From: Pseudomonas reinekei | Lineage (GTDB): Bacteria; Pseudomonadota; Gammaproteobacteria; Pseudomonadales; Pseudomonadaceae | Length of the DNA: 64,000 nt | Direction: 5' to 3' | Assembly: GCF_001945365.1 (NCBI RefSeq) | Contig: NZ_MSTQ01000008.1 | Coordinates: forward strand, 1 to 64,000 | Shown here: positions 16,778 to 25,297 of the stretch, in pieces | Numbering within the stretch: position 1 is the first letter of the stretch | Layout of the letters: each line of letters begins with the position of its first letter | The notes under the pieces: model-generated | Databases searched by the model: none | Told to the model about the DNA's origin: nothing | The model's input: the letters and a program-made list of their open reading frames with translations, nothing else | Translations under genes and position numbers: made by a program

Positions 16778-18588
16778 GCACTTCGGTCCTCGGACGGTTG
16801 CAGGCTCACACCCGGTGCGCCTGCGCGTAGCTTCAGGGTAATCAGCGCGCCGCCCTCCTTGTGGTTGGCGAACGACAGTTCACCACCGAAGGCGCGCATC
16901 AGGGTCTCGCAAATCGCCAGCCCCAAGCCAAGCCCCTGGGTGCGGGTCTTGGTGGTGTAGAAGGGCTCGCTGGCGCGACCCAGGGCTTCCATGCAAAAGC
17001 CGGGGCCGTTGTCGCGAATGTACAGGTTGACGCCATCGGCGGTGGTTTGGGCACTCAGCCAGAGTTTGCGTGGCGGGCCTTTTTCCGTGAGGGCATCGAG
17101 GGCGTTGGCCAGCAGGTTGCCAAGCACTTGGCGCAAGCGGGTTTCGCCGGCCTCGACCCACAACGTCGCGGCCGGCAGGTCGCGGATCAACTCGACGTCC
17201 ATGCTGCGCCGACGCTTGGCCAGCAGGGCCAGGGCATCGTCCAGCGCCGGTTGCAGGGCGACGCTTTCCGGGGCGTGGCGATCGCGACGGGCGAAGGCCC
17301 GCAAGTGAGCGATGATCGACGCCATGCGCCCGGTCAGTTCGCTGATCAGCTTGAGGTTGCCGCGAGCGTCGTCGGTGCGTTGGTGGTCGAGCAGCACTTC
17401 GGCGTTTTCCGCATAGCTGCGGATGGCCGCCAACGGTTGATTGAGTTCGTGGCTGATGCTCGCCGACATGGTGCCCAACGCCGAGAGCTTGCCAGCCTGC
17501 ACCAGATCATCCTGGGCGCGTACAAGGTCTTGTTGAGCCTGCTCGCGTTCCAGCACTTCCTGTTTGAGTCGACGGTTGAGGCCTTCCAGGTCGCTGGTCC
17601 GTTCGGCCACCCGGCCTTCCAGTTCACGTCGGGCCTTGGCTTCGAAGGCGATACGCTCCAGGTAATGACGACGCCGCTGCATCATCAGGCCGAGCAACAG
17701 CATGACCACCAACAGCGTGGCGCCACCGATGGCGACCACGGTCCGTACCGGGCGATCGATCAGGGTGCGCGGAGCGAGGATGCTGACGTTCCAGCCGGTT
17801 TCCGCGATCGGTTGGGTCTGGGTCAGCCAGGCGTTCGGATTGAGCTTCAACGGCCGCGGATCGCGGGTCGGGTAGGGCTGGATTGCGCTGATCGCCTTGC
17901 GCTCATCCACGCTCAGCGGTCGGGTCGCGCGAAAGCGCCATTCCGGCCGCGAAGTGAGAATGACCACGCCGTTGTGATCGGTCAGCAGCAGTTGCTCCGG
18001 GGTTTTGCCCCAGAGACTTTCGGTGTGGTCGAGGTCGACCTTGACCACCAGCACACCGGTGATTTTCTCGCCATTGCGCACTGCTGCGGCGAAGAAGTAG
18101 CCGCGTTTGGCCGAGGTGGTGCCCAGCCCGAAGAAGCGTCCCAGGCGTCCGGCCATGGCTTCGCTGAAGTACGGGCGGAAGGAGAAATTGCGGCCGACGA
18201 AACTGTCGTGCTTGTCCCAGTTGGACGCTGCCAGTGTCTTGCCTGTGGTGTCCATCAGGTACATGACTTCGGCGCCGGTCTGGGTGCTGATGTTTTTCAG
18301 CAAACGGTTGGCGTTGCCCTGGGTGACACTGTCGTCCGGCGCTCCGAGCACGGCGCGCAGGGCCGGCAGGTCGCCAAGAATCTGCGGCAACACTTCATAG
18401 CGGTGCAAGGTGCCCAACAGGTTGGCGACGTAGAGGTCGAGGGTCTGGCGGTTCTGCCCGGCCAGTTCGCTGCGGTAGTAGCGTTCGGCCAAATGCTCGA
18501 GCGGCCACAACAACGGCGCCAGGCACAGTGCGAGTAGGGCCAGGCTGCGCCAGCGGGGTCTGCGGGGGAGGGTCGGAGTCATGAGCAT
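16774..18588 (-). CDS. dctB: C4-dicarboxylate sensor kinase DctB
   Basis: A 604-residue inner-membrane sensor kinase. TM1 at about residues 15-33, a periplasmic double-Cache sensor of about 250 residues, TM2 near residues 290-310, a coiled coil, the phospho-acceptor block 'SISHELNQPLAAIRSYAENA' and an ATPase domain with 'DNGPGF' and 'GLGLGLAI'. It senses succinate, fumarate or malate in known homologues. Two ATG codons, at 18588 and 18582, are both possible starts; neither has a strong ribosome-binding site. Overlaps dctD by four bases. Confidence 0.9.
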   Translation of the reverse strand: MLMTPTLPRRPRWRSLALLALCLAPLLWPLEHLAERYYRSELAGQNRQTLDLYVANLLGTLHRYEVLPQILGDLPALRAVLGAPDDSVTQGNANRLLKNISTQTGAEVMYLMDTTGKTLAASNWDKHDSFVGRNFSFRPYFSEAMAGRLGRFFGLGTTSAKRGYFFAAAVRNGEKITGVLVVKVDLDHTESLWGKTPEQLLLTDHNGVVILTSRPEWRFRATRPLSVDERKAISAIQPYPTRDPRPLKLNPNAWLTQTQPIAETGWNVSILAPRTLIDRPVRTVVAIGGATLLVVMLLLGLMMQRRRHYLERIAFEAKARRELEGRVAERTSDLEGLNRRLKQEVLEREQAQQDLVRAQDDLVQAGKLSALGTMSASISHELNQPLAAIRSYAENAEVLLDHQRTDDARGNLKLISELTGRMASIIAHLRAFARRDRHAPESVALQPALDDALALLAKRRRSMDVELIRDLPAATLWVEAGETRLRQVLGNLLANALDALTEKGPPRKLWLSAQTTADGVNLYIRDNGPGFCMEALGRASEPFYTTKTRTQGLGLGLAICETLMRAFGGELSFANHKEGGALITLKLRAGAPGVSLQPSEDRSA

Positions 18589-18618
18589 CGAACGCCTGTG
18601 GATATCGACGCATTATGC

Positions 18619-19164
18619 CTAGGCAAAGACGTCGGCGTCCTTGAAGAGTGCAGCGTCCTGATCCCGGGCCGACAGTTGCGGTGCGCTGTCCAGCGTCCAG
18701 TCGATGGCCAGGTCCGGATCGTCCCAACGGATGCTGCGTTCGGCGGTCGGGTTGTAATAGTCGGTGACCTTGTACAGGCACTCGGCAAATTCGCTCAACG
18801 CCACCAGACCGTGGGCGAAGCCTTCGGGAATCCACAGTTGGCGGCGGTTTTCGGCGGACAATCGCACGGCGGTCCATTTGCCGAAGTGGGGCGAGCTACG
18901 CCGGATGTCCACGGCCACGTCGAGCATTTCGCCAGCGATCACGCGGACCAGTTTGCCCTGGGTGTTTTGCAGCTGGTAATGCAAGCCGCGAAGCACGCCT
19001 TTCTTGGAGCGGGAATGGTTGTCCTGGACAAATGTCGGGGCCAGCCCCGTTGCTTGCTGGAAAGCCCGGGCATTGAAACTTTCGAAAAAAAAGCCGCGCT
19101 CATCCCCCATGACGGTGGGTTCAAAGACCAGCACGCCGGGCAGGTCGGTGGTGACGGCTTTCAT
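18619..19164 (-). CDS. rfbC: dTDP-4-dehydrorhamnose 3,5-epimerase
   Basis: A 181-residue cupin-fold enzyme (RmlC/RfbC). Catalytic His62 is in 'RGLHYQLQNTQGKLVRV'; 'DERGFFFES' and 'WIPEGFAHGL' are also diagnostic. It converts dTDP-4-keto-6-deoxyglucose to the L-rhamnose precursor. The other rhamnose genes (rfbA, rfbB, rfbD) are absent here, so it is a solitary copy, divergent from the aminotransferase fusion with a 131-base gap. The ATG at 19164 follows GGAGA; an upstream in-frame extension lacks family similarity. Confidence 0.9.
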   Translation of the reverse strand: MKAVTTDLPGVLVFEPTVMGDERGFFFESFNARAFQQATGLAPTFVQDNHSRSKKGVLRGLHYQLQNTQGKLVRVIAGEMLDVAVDIRRSSPHFGKWTAVRLSAENRRQLWIPEGFAHGLVALSEFAECLYKVTDYYNPTAERSIRWDDPDLAIDWTLDSAPQLSARDQDAALFKDADVFA

Positions 19165-19295
19165 GGCGTTCTCCAGCAGTGGGTGTAATGCCCGACATTC
19201 TTGCGCATGGGGCCGTTCGAAGCGAGGGGTGGGGGTTGCGTATCGTCCCAAGCAATGGCGATATAGGCGCCTAATAAAATTTCCGAGGTTGTTGT

Positions 19296-22208
19296 ATGCC
19301 GCTCGCCACGTTGATTCATCGCGCCAGTTTGCCCAGCCCGCAAGTGTCTGCGGAGCAAGCACTTGAGCTGTTGCAGGAGCATTACGGACTGAGCGGCAGA
19401 TTGCAGGCCCTGGGCAGCCAGCAGGACCTCAACTACCGTGTCGACAGCGAACAGGGGTGGTTTGTCCTGAAAATCTGTCGCGGTGACTACTCGGCCCTGG
19501 AACTGCAGGCCCAGCATGCCGGGCTCAAGCATTTGGCGGCGCACCCTGATGTGCACGTGCCTCGGGTGATCGCGGCGAAGAACGGCGCGGACCTGCTCTC
19601 GTTGAGTGTCGCCGGCCAAACGGTCCATCTGCGCCTGCTGGATTACATCGAAGGCCAGTCGCTGACGCACCTCGAGTACTTCAACCCCACGGTGGTGGCC
19701 GGTTTCGGTCGCTTGTGCGGCGAGATGGACCTGGCGCTGGCGGATTTCGACCATCCCGGGCTTGAGCGCACGCTGCAATGGGACGCGCGCCATGCGCAGG
19801 CCCTGATCGCGCATTTGTTGCCGGTCATTCAGGACGACAACCAGCGCCGGCTGATCGCCGAAGCCGCCGAACAGGCGCAACGCCATCTGCAACCTTTGGA
19901 AAGCAAGCTGCCGGTGCAAGCCATCCACATGGACATCACCGACGACAACGTGGTGTGGCAGCGTGATGCCCAGCGCCATTGGCAGTTGCAAGGGGTGATC
20001 GATTTCGGCGATCTGATACGCACCTGGCGCATCACCGATTTGTCGGTGACCTGCGCGGCGCTGTTGCATCACGGTGAAGGTGATCCGTTCTGCATTCTGC
20101 CAGCGGTGCAGGCGTATCACGCGGTGAATCCGCTGACCCATGAGGAATTGCTGGCGCTGTGGCCGCTGATCGTTGCCCGTGCCGCGGTGTTGGTGCTCAG
20201 CGGCGAGCAGCAGGTCAGCATCGATCCGGGCAACACCTACAGCCGCGATAACCTGAGCCACGAGTGGGAGATTTTCCGCGTGGCGACCTCGGTGCCGCTG
20301 GCGCTGATGGAAGCTGCAATCCTGACGGCGGTTGGCCAGAGCCTGCCGGACATTGGCAGCGAAGGTTTTGCACCGTTGTTGCCGAGTCTGGTCGGACGGG
20401 AATTTGCCTTGATCGACCTGGGCGTTCTCAGCCCGCACTTCGAGGCCGGTAACTGGGAGCAGGAGGGCACCGATCAGCGATTGCTCGATGAAGCCGCCGC
20501 CCTTCACGGTTTGGCGGCCAGTCGTTATGGGCAATACCGGTTGTCCCGCACCCGGCCGGACAGCGCCACCGAACCGGACACGTGCCCGTTGCACGTCGAA
20601 TTGCGGGTGCCCGCGGGCACGACGGTCGAGGCGCCATTTGCCGGCGTGGTTCACCAGCCGTTGCAAGGCGTGCTGCAACTCGATGGTCCGCAACTGAGCG
20701 TGCGGCTCTGGGGTGTCACGCCGTCCCTGCATGCCGGTGCGGCGCTGGTCAAAGGCCAGGTGCTGGGCGCGGTCAGTGGTCCGCTGATCGTGCAGTTGTG
20801 CCGAGGCTCTTCGTTCAGTGCACCGTTGTTTTGCAGCCCGTCGCGAGCGGCGGCCTGGCAAGCGTTGTGCCCGTCACCGGCCGCGTTGCTGGGGCTGGCC
20901 TGTGATGCCGAACAAGAGCTCGACTCGCAGACCCTGTTGGCCCGGCGTGACGCCAGTTTCGCCCGCACGCAAAAACACTATTACGTCGACCCGCCGCGTA
21001 TCGAGCGTGGCTGGCGCAATCACCTGATCGACATGCAGGGCCGCTCATACCTCGACATGCTCAACAACGTCGCGGTGCTGGGTCACGGTCATCCGCGCAT
21101 GGCGGCAGTCGCCAGCCGCCAGTGGTCGCTACTGAACACCAACTCGCGGTTCAACTACGCCGCCGTGGCCGAGTTTTCCGAGCGTTTGCTGAAACTGGCG
21201 CCGGACTCCATGGACCGCGTGTTCCTGGTCAACAGCGGCAGCGAGGCCAACGACCTGGCGATCCGCTTGGCGTGGGCCTACAGCGGCGGGCGCGACATGC
21301 TCAGCGTGCTTGAGGCCTATCACGGCTGGACCGTGGGCGCGGACGCGGTATCGACGTCGATTGCCGACAACCCCAAAGCCTTGAGCAGCCGCCCGGACTG
21401 GGTGCATCCGGTGACCGCCCCGAACACTTATCGCGGTGAATTCCGTGGCCCGGACAGCGCGCCTGATTACGTGCGCAGCGTTGAACACAACCTGGCAAAA
21501 ATCGCCGAACAGAAACGCCAATTGGCCGGTTTCATTTGCGAGCCGGTGTATGGCAATGCCGGTGGCATCTCGCTGCCGCCAGGTTATTTGCAGCAGGTGT
21601 ACGCCCTGGTTCGCGCTCAGGGCGGTGTATGTATCGCCGACGAAGTGCAGGTCGGTTACGGGCGCATGGGCCATTTCTTCTGGGGGTTCGAAGAGCAGGG
21701 CGTGGTGCCGGACATCATCACCATGGCCAAAGGCATGGGCAACGGCCAGCCACTGGGCGCCGTGATCACACGCCGGGAAATCGCCGAAGCGCTGGAGGCC
21801 GAGGGCTATTTCTTCTCGTCGGCTGGCGGCAGTCCGGTCAGTTGCCAGGTCGGCATGGCCGTGCTGGATGTGATGGAAGAAGAAAAGCTCTGGGAAAACG
21901 CCCAGGTCGTTGGCGGCTATTTCAAGGAGCGCCTTGAAGCGCTGATCGATATTCATCCGTTGGTCGGTGCGGTGCATGGCTCCGGGTTTTATCTGGGCGT
22001 CGAGTTGATCCGCAACCGCGACACCCTGGAGCCGGCCACCGAAGAAACCACGGCGCTGTGCGATCGCTTGCGTGAACTGGGAATTTTCATGCAGCCGACC
22101 GGTGATTTCCTCAACGTGCTGAAAATCAAACCGCCGATGGTGACCTCGCGCCAGAGTGTGGATTTCTTTGTGGATATGCTCTCGAAGGTACTCGGGGAAA
22201 ATCTCTAA
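19296..22208 (+). CDS. Three-domain fusion: APH-like kinase, M23-like beta domain, class-III aminotransferase
   Basis: A 970-residue cytoplasmic protein. Residues about 25-330 are an aminoglycoside-phosphotransferase/choline-kinase-like domain with the catalytic loop 'HMDITDDN' (His211, Asp213, Asn218) and 'DFGD' at 236-239. Residues about 430-520 resemble a peptidase M23/lipoyl-type beta domain but lack the HxH zinc ligands. Residues about 560-970 are a PLP-dependent class-III aminotransferase with 'DEVQVGYGRMG' and Lys812 as the PLP lysine. Such fusions suggest phosphorylation followed by lyase or transaminase chemistry on an amino alcohol or amine. It precedes aguB and aguA in the same direction, 263 bases and one REPIN away. 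Confidence 0.85.
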   Translation: MPLATLIHRASLPSPQVSAEQALELLQEHYGLSGRLQALGSQQDLNYRVDSEQGWFVLKICRGDYSALELQAQHAGLKHLAAHPDVHVPRVIAAKNGADLLSLSVAGQTVHLRLLDYIEGQSLTHLEYFNPTVVAGFGRLCGEMDLALADFDHPGLERTLQWDARHAQALIAHLLPVIQDDNQRRLIAEAAEQAQRHLQPLESKLPVQAIHMDITDDNVVWQRDAQRHWQLQGVIDFGDLIRTWRITDLSVTCAALLHHGEGDPFCILPAVQAYHAVNPLTHEELLALWPLIVARAAVLVLSGEQQVSIDPGNTYSRDNLSHEWEIFRVATSVPLALMEAAILTAVGQSLPDIGSEGFAPLLPSLVGREFALIDLGVLSPHFEAGNWEQEGTDQRLLDEAAALHGLAASRYGQYRLSRTRPDSATEPDTCPLHVELRVPAGTTVEAPFAGVVHQPLQGVLQLDGPQLSVRLWGVTPSLHAGAALVKGQVLGAVSGPLIVQLCRGSSFSAPLFCSPSRAAAWQALCPSPAALLGLACDAEQELDSQTLLARRDASFARTQKHYYVDPPRIERGWRNHLIDMQGRSYLDMLNNVAVLGHGHPRMAAVASRQWSLLNTNSRFNYAAVAEFSERLLKLAPDSMDRVFLVNSGSEANDLAIRLAWAYSGGRDMLSVLEAYHGWTVGADAVSTSIADNPKALSSRPDWVHPVTAPNTYRGEFRGPDSAPDYVRSVEHNLAKIAEQKRQLAGFICEPVYGNAGGISLPPGYLQQVYALVRAQGGVCIADEVQVGYGRMGHFFWGFEEQGVVPDIITMAKGMGNGQPLGAVITRREIAEALEAEGYFFSSAGGSPVSCQVGMAVLDVMEEEKLWENAQVVGGYFKERLEALIDIHPLVGAVHGSGFYLGVELIRNRDTLEPATEETTALCDRLRELGIFMQPTGDFLNVLKIKPPMVTSRQSVDFFVDMLSKVLGENL

Positions 22209-22216
22209 ACGCTTCC

Positions 22217-22311
22217 CCCAGTGGGAGCGAGCCTGCTCGCGAATTTGGTCGCACATGCACCAGTCATGTTGACTGATCCACCGCTTTCGCGAGCAGGCTC
22301 GCTCCCACAGG
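22217..22311. repeat. REPIN (paired REP hairpins)
   Basis: GTGGGAGCGAGCCTGCTCGCGAA at 22221-22243 and inverted TTCGCGAGCAGGCTCGCTCCCACAGG at 22286-22311. This GCGAGC-type variant is the most frequent in the window (also at 7663, 12521, 44399, 55162). Confidence 0.9.
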
Positions 22312-22386
22312 ATGGCGATTTAATTCGATTGTTATCGGTAATAAGTGCGAAAATTTAGACAAAAGGCACATATATCGCTTTAAAAG

Positions 22387-22400
22387 CCGATTTTTATCGG
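22387..22400. promoter_or_regulatory. Small inverted repeat upstream of aguB
   Basis: CCGATTTTTATCGG, 72 bases before the aguB start, in an AT-rich stretch. It may be an operator or part of the promoter; it has no T-run and is unlikely to be a terminator. No regulator is assigned. Confidence 0.3.
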
Positions 22401-22471
22401 ATATAAAGTCGCCGTTGCCAGGGTGTGGATGAGCCATGCCCGAACGTCACGCACTTGTCCGGAGATGATCC

Positions 22472-23350
22472 ATGAGCCGTATCGTTACCGTCGCCGCCAC
22501 GCAGATGGCCTGTTCCTGGGACCTGGAAGGCAACATCGAAGTGGCTGAGCGGCTGGTCCGCGAAGCCGCCGCCAAAGGGGCACAGATCATCCTGATCCAG
22601 GAGCTGTTCGAGGCGCCGTACTTCTGCCAGAAGCCCAACCCGGATTACCTGCAACTGGCCACGGCGGTGGAAGACAACGTCGCGATCAAGCACTTCCAGA
22701 AAGTTGCCAGGGAACTGCAAGTGGTGCTGCCGATCAGCTTCTACGAGCTGGCGGGCCGCGCGCGTTTCAACAGCATCGCGATCATCGATGCCGACGGCAG
22801 CAACCTCGGTATTTATCGTAAAAGCCACATCCCGGACGGGCCTGGCTACCACGAGAAGTACTACTTCAACCCGGGCGATACCGGCTTCAAGGTGTGGGAC
22901 ACCCGCTACGCCAAAATCGGCGTCGGCATCTGCTGGGACCAGTGGTTCCCGGAAGCCGCGCGCAGCATGGCGCTGCAAGGCGCGGAAATCCTGTTCTATC
23001 CGACCGCCATTGGCAGCGAGCCGCACGACAAAACCATCTCGTCCCGTGATCACTGGCAGCGTGTGCAACAGGGCCATGCCGGCGCCAACCTGATGCCGCT
23101 GATCGCCAGCAACCGGATCGGCAATGAAGAGCAGGACGGCTACGACATCACCTTCTACGGCTCCTCGTTTATCGCCAACCAGTTCGGCGAGAAGGTGCAA
23201 GAACTCAACGAGACCGAAGAGGGCGTACTGGTCCACAGCTTCGACCTCGACAAACTCGAACACACACGCAGCGCATGGGGTTCCTTCCGCGACCGCCGTC
23301 CGAACCTGTATGGTGCTATCAAAACCCTCGACGGATCCCTGGAGTCCTGA
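22472..23350 (+). CDS. aguB: N-carbamoylputrescine amidase
   Basis: A 292-residue carbon-nitrogen hydrolase that converts N-carbamoylputrescine to putrescine, CO2 and ammonia. The Glu-Lys-Cys triad is Glu44 in '[10 protein letters not shown]', Lys117 in 'YRKSHIPDG' and Cys154 in '[12 protein letters not shown]'. The adjacent agmatine deiminase makes its substrate, so the pair converts agmatine to putrescine. ATG preceded by CCGGAG. Five bases separate its stop codon from aguA. Confidence 0.95.
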   Translation: MSRIVTVAATQMACSWDLEGNIEVAERLVREAAAKGAQIILIQELFEAPYFCQKPNPDYLQLATAVEDNVAIKHFQKVARELQVVLPISFYELAGRARFNSIAIIDADGSNLGIYRKSHIPDGPGYHEKYYFNPGDTGFKVWDTRYAKIGVGICWDQWFPEAARSMALQGAEILFYPTAIGSEPHDKTISSRDHWQRVQQGHAGANLMPLIASNRIGNEEQDGYDITFYGSSFIANQFGEKVQELNETEEGVLVHSFDLDKLEHTRSAWGSFRDRRPNLYGAIKTLDGSLES

Positions 23351-23355
23351 CTGCT

Positions 23356-24462
23356 ATGACCACTTTGAACAGCACCCCTCGCGCAGACGGCTTCTACATG
23401 CCGGCCGAGTGGGCACCGCAAACCCAGACCTGGATGATCTGGCCCGAGCGCCCGGACAACTGGCGCCTGGGCGGCAAACCGGCGCAAGCCGCGCACGTGG
23501 CGGTGGCCAAGGCCATCGCCCGTTTCGAGCCGGTGACCGTGGCGGTCTCCGCCGGTCAGTACGAAAACGCCCGGGCTCGCCTGGACGTGCCGAATATCCG
23601 CGTTGTCGAGATGTCCAGCGACGATGCCTGGGTTCGTGATACCGGCCCTACATTCGTCATCAACAACAACGGCGAAGTCCGTGGCGTGAACTGGGACTTC
23701 AACTCCTGGGGCGGTTTTGACGGTGGCCTGTATTCGCCGTGGAACCGCGACTCGCAGGTGGGCGGCAAGATCTGTGAAATCGAACGCAGCCCGCGTTATC
23801 GCACCGAAGGCTTTGTGCTCGAAGGTGGCTCGATCCACGTCGACGGCGAAGGCACGCTGATCACCACCGAAGAATGCCTGCTCAACCGCAATCGCAATCC
23901 ACACATGAACCGTGCAGAAATCGAAGCGGTACTCAGCGCCAATCTGGCTGTGGATAAAATCATCTGGCTGCCGGACGGTTTGTTCAACGACGAAACCGAT
24001 GGCCATGTGGATAACTTCTGCTGCTACGTGCGCCCGGGTGAAGTGCTGCTGGCCTGGACCGATGATCCGCAGGATCCGAACTACCCGCGCTGCCAGGCGG
24101 CCATGAAAGTGCTGCAAAGCAGCACTGACGCCAAAGGACGCCCGTTCACGGTGCACAAAATGCCGATCCCGGGGCCGCTGTACGCGACCGAGGAAGAATG
24201 CGCCGGTGTCGATCCGGTGGATGGCACCCAGGAGCGCAATCCTTCGGTACGCCTGGCCGGCTCCTACGTGAACTTCCTGATCGTCAACGGCGGCATCATT
24301 GCCCCGAGTTTCGATGACCCGTTTGATGGCCCGGCAAAAGAGATTTTGCAGACCCTGTTTCCGCAGCACGAAGTGGTCATGGTGCCGGGCCGTGAACTGT
24401 TACTGGGTGGCGGCAATATCCACTGTCTTACCCAACAACAGCCAGCGCCGCACAAAGAGTGA
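23356..24462 (+). CDS. aguA: Agmatine deiminase
   Basis: A 368-residue guanidino-group-modifying enzyme that hydrolyses agmatine to N-carbamoylputrescine and ammonia. The nucleophile is Cys357 in '[12 protein letters not shown]'; other conserved blocks are '[11 protein letters not shown]' and '[12 protein letters not shown]'. Length and Cys357 numbering match the family. It is the last gene of the agu pair and is followed by a strong terminator. In P. aeruginosa the genes are controlled by AguR; no such regulator gene is next to the operon here. Confidence 0.95.
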   Translation: MTTLNSTPRADGFYMPAEWAPQTQTWMIWPERPDNWRLGGKPAQAAHVAVAKAIARFEPVTVAVSAGQYENARARLDVPNIRVVEMSSDDAWVRDTGPTFVINNNGEVRGVNWDFNSWGGFDGGLYSPWNRDSQVGGKICEIERSPRYRTEGFVLEGGSIHVDGEGTLITTEECLLNRNRNPHMNRAEIEAVLSANLAVDKIIWLPDGLFNDETDGHVDNFCCYVRPGEVLLAWTDDPQDPNYPRCQAAMKVLQSSTDAKGRPFTVHKMPIPGPLYATEEECAGVDPVDGTQERNPSVRLAGSYVNFLIVNGGIIAPSFDDPFDGPAKEILQTLFPQHEVVMVPGRELLLGGGNIHCLTQQQPAPHKE

Positions 24463-24533
24463 GTGTAGTTGTAACAGCTTGAGTTGATTACTAAATCGGC
24501 TCAGGCAAACGTTTTCGTATTTTGCATTGCCGC

Positions 24534-24567
24534 AAGCCCGCAGCCCTTAAGGACTGCGGGCTTTTTT
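24534..24567 (+). terminator. Rho-independent terminator after aguA
   Basis: AAGCCCGCAGCCCTTAAGGACTGCGGGC followed by TTTTTT. Stem of at least nine GC-rich pairs, 72 bases downstream of the aguA stop codon. Confidence 0.9.
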
Positions 24568-24708
24568 GTATCCGTTGGTCGACAATCTCGAAACATTGGC
24601 ATAGCTCTTGTATTGCTCAGGGGGCAAAACAGGGAGGGGGAGAACTTAGTTGTTCTGTCATAAACCTTGGATAAGTTAGCCGCTCACAAACCGGGAGAGA
24701 GCGCTGAA

Positions 24709-24921
24709 ATGAACGCCGAAGTGAATGTAGTGAGCGAGCGGGCAATGCATCCCCTGGCGGTAAACAGCGAATCGCTCCAGATTCTGGCGCACTGGTTCAA
24801 GTCCAATGGAACGCGTCCGATCAGTGAAACTGATCCGCGCCGGACGATGATCGAGCGCTACCCCGCTGGTTTGTTCAGCGAGGCGGAACTGGATGCGTTG
24901 TGGGATGTGATGGAAGGATAA
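24709..24921 (+). CDS. Orphan small protein of unknown function
   Basis: A 70-residue soluble, acidic protein. It carries no domain I recognise. The C-terminal half 'TDPRRTMIERYPAGLFSEAELDALWDVMEG' (in two parts) looks like a helix-turn-helical hairpin. The ATG at 24709 has GGAGAG about ten bases upstream; a TTG 42 bases earlier has no such site. It stands alone between two terminators, which argues for its own promoter in 24568-24700. Codon use is normal, so I think it is real. Confidence 0.6.
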   Translation: MNAEVNVVSERAMHPLAVNSESLQILAHWFKSNGTRPISETDPRRTMIERYPAGLFSEAELDALWDVMEG

Positions 24922-24947
24922 AGAAGAAAAACAACGGATTGATAAAG

Positions 24948-24979
24948 AAAAAGCGCTGCCGGGAGGGCGGCGCTTTTTT
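24948..24979 (+). terminator. Rho-independent terminator after orphan small gene
   Basis: AAAAAGCGCTGCC, a short loop, GGCGGCGC and eight T residues. Lies 27 bases after the stop codon of the 70-residue protein gene. Confidence 0.85.
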
Positions 24980-25178
24980 TCGGGCTTTTCATGGCCACTG
25001 GATCGAATAGGGGAGCGAGGGAAATGCGGTTAGATTGATTGTTTCTGCCACGCAAAGCATATTCTTAGACGATTTTCGCCTAATTACAGACGATTCATGA
25101 AATTGACACATGGTCGAGTGCGCGGCTACGATTCGGCCCAACGCCTGTGGCAAACCGCCATGACTCTAAAACAATAAA

Positions 25179-25214
25179 AAGGCCCGCCACGAGTAGTCGT
25201 GTGCGGGTGTTTTT
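25179..25214 (+). terminator. Terminator-like hairpin in oprE upstream region
   Basis: GGCCCGCCACGA, a GTAG loop, TCGTGTGCGGG and then GTGTTTTT. It lies 84 bases before the porin start codon and could be an attenuator in its leader or the end of a short transcript from 25000-25170. The rest of the 376-base gap 24922-25297 must hold the porin promoter; direct repeats AGACGATT at 25057 and 25089 are seen there. Confidence 0.55.
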
Positions 25215-25297
25215 GCTTGCGGAATGAAAAAAGAGCGCGATAGTGCCGTTTCAGCCGTTCGACACAGCGCGTTTCAACCCGTAATAAGGAAAACAAA

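Noticed and set aside
24563-24708. Riboswitch or attenuator in front of the orphan small gene
   Set aside because: No paired terminator/antiterminator structure could be drawn; the only strong hairpin belongs to aguA.
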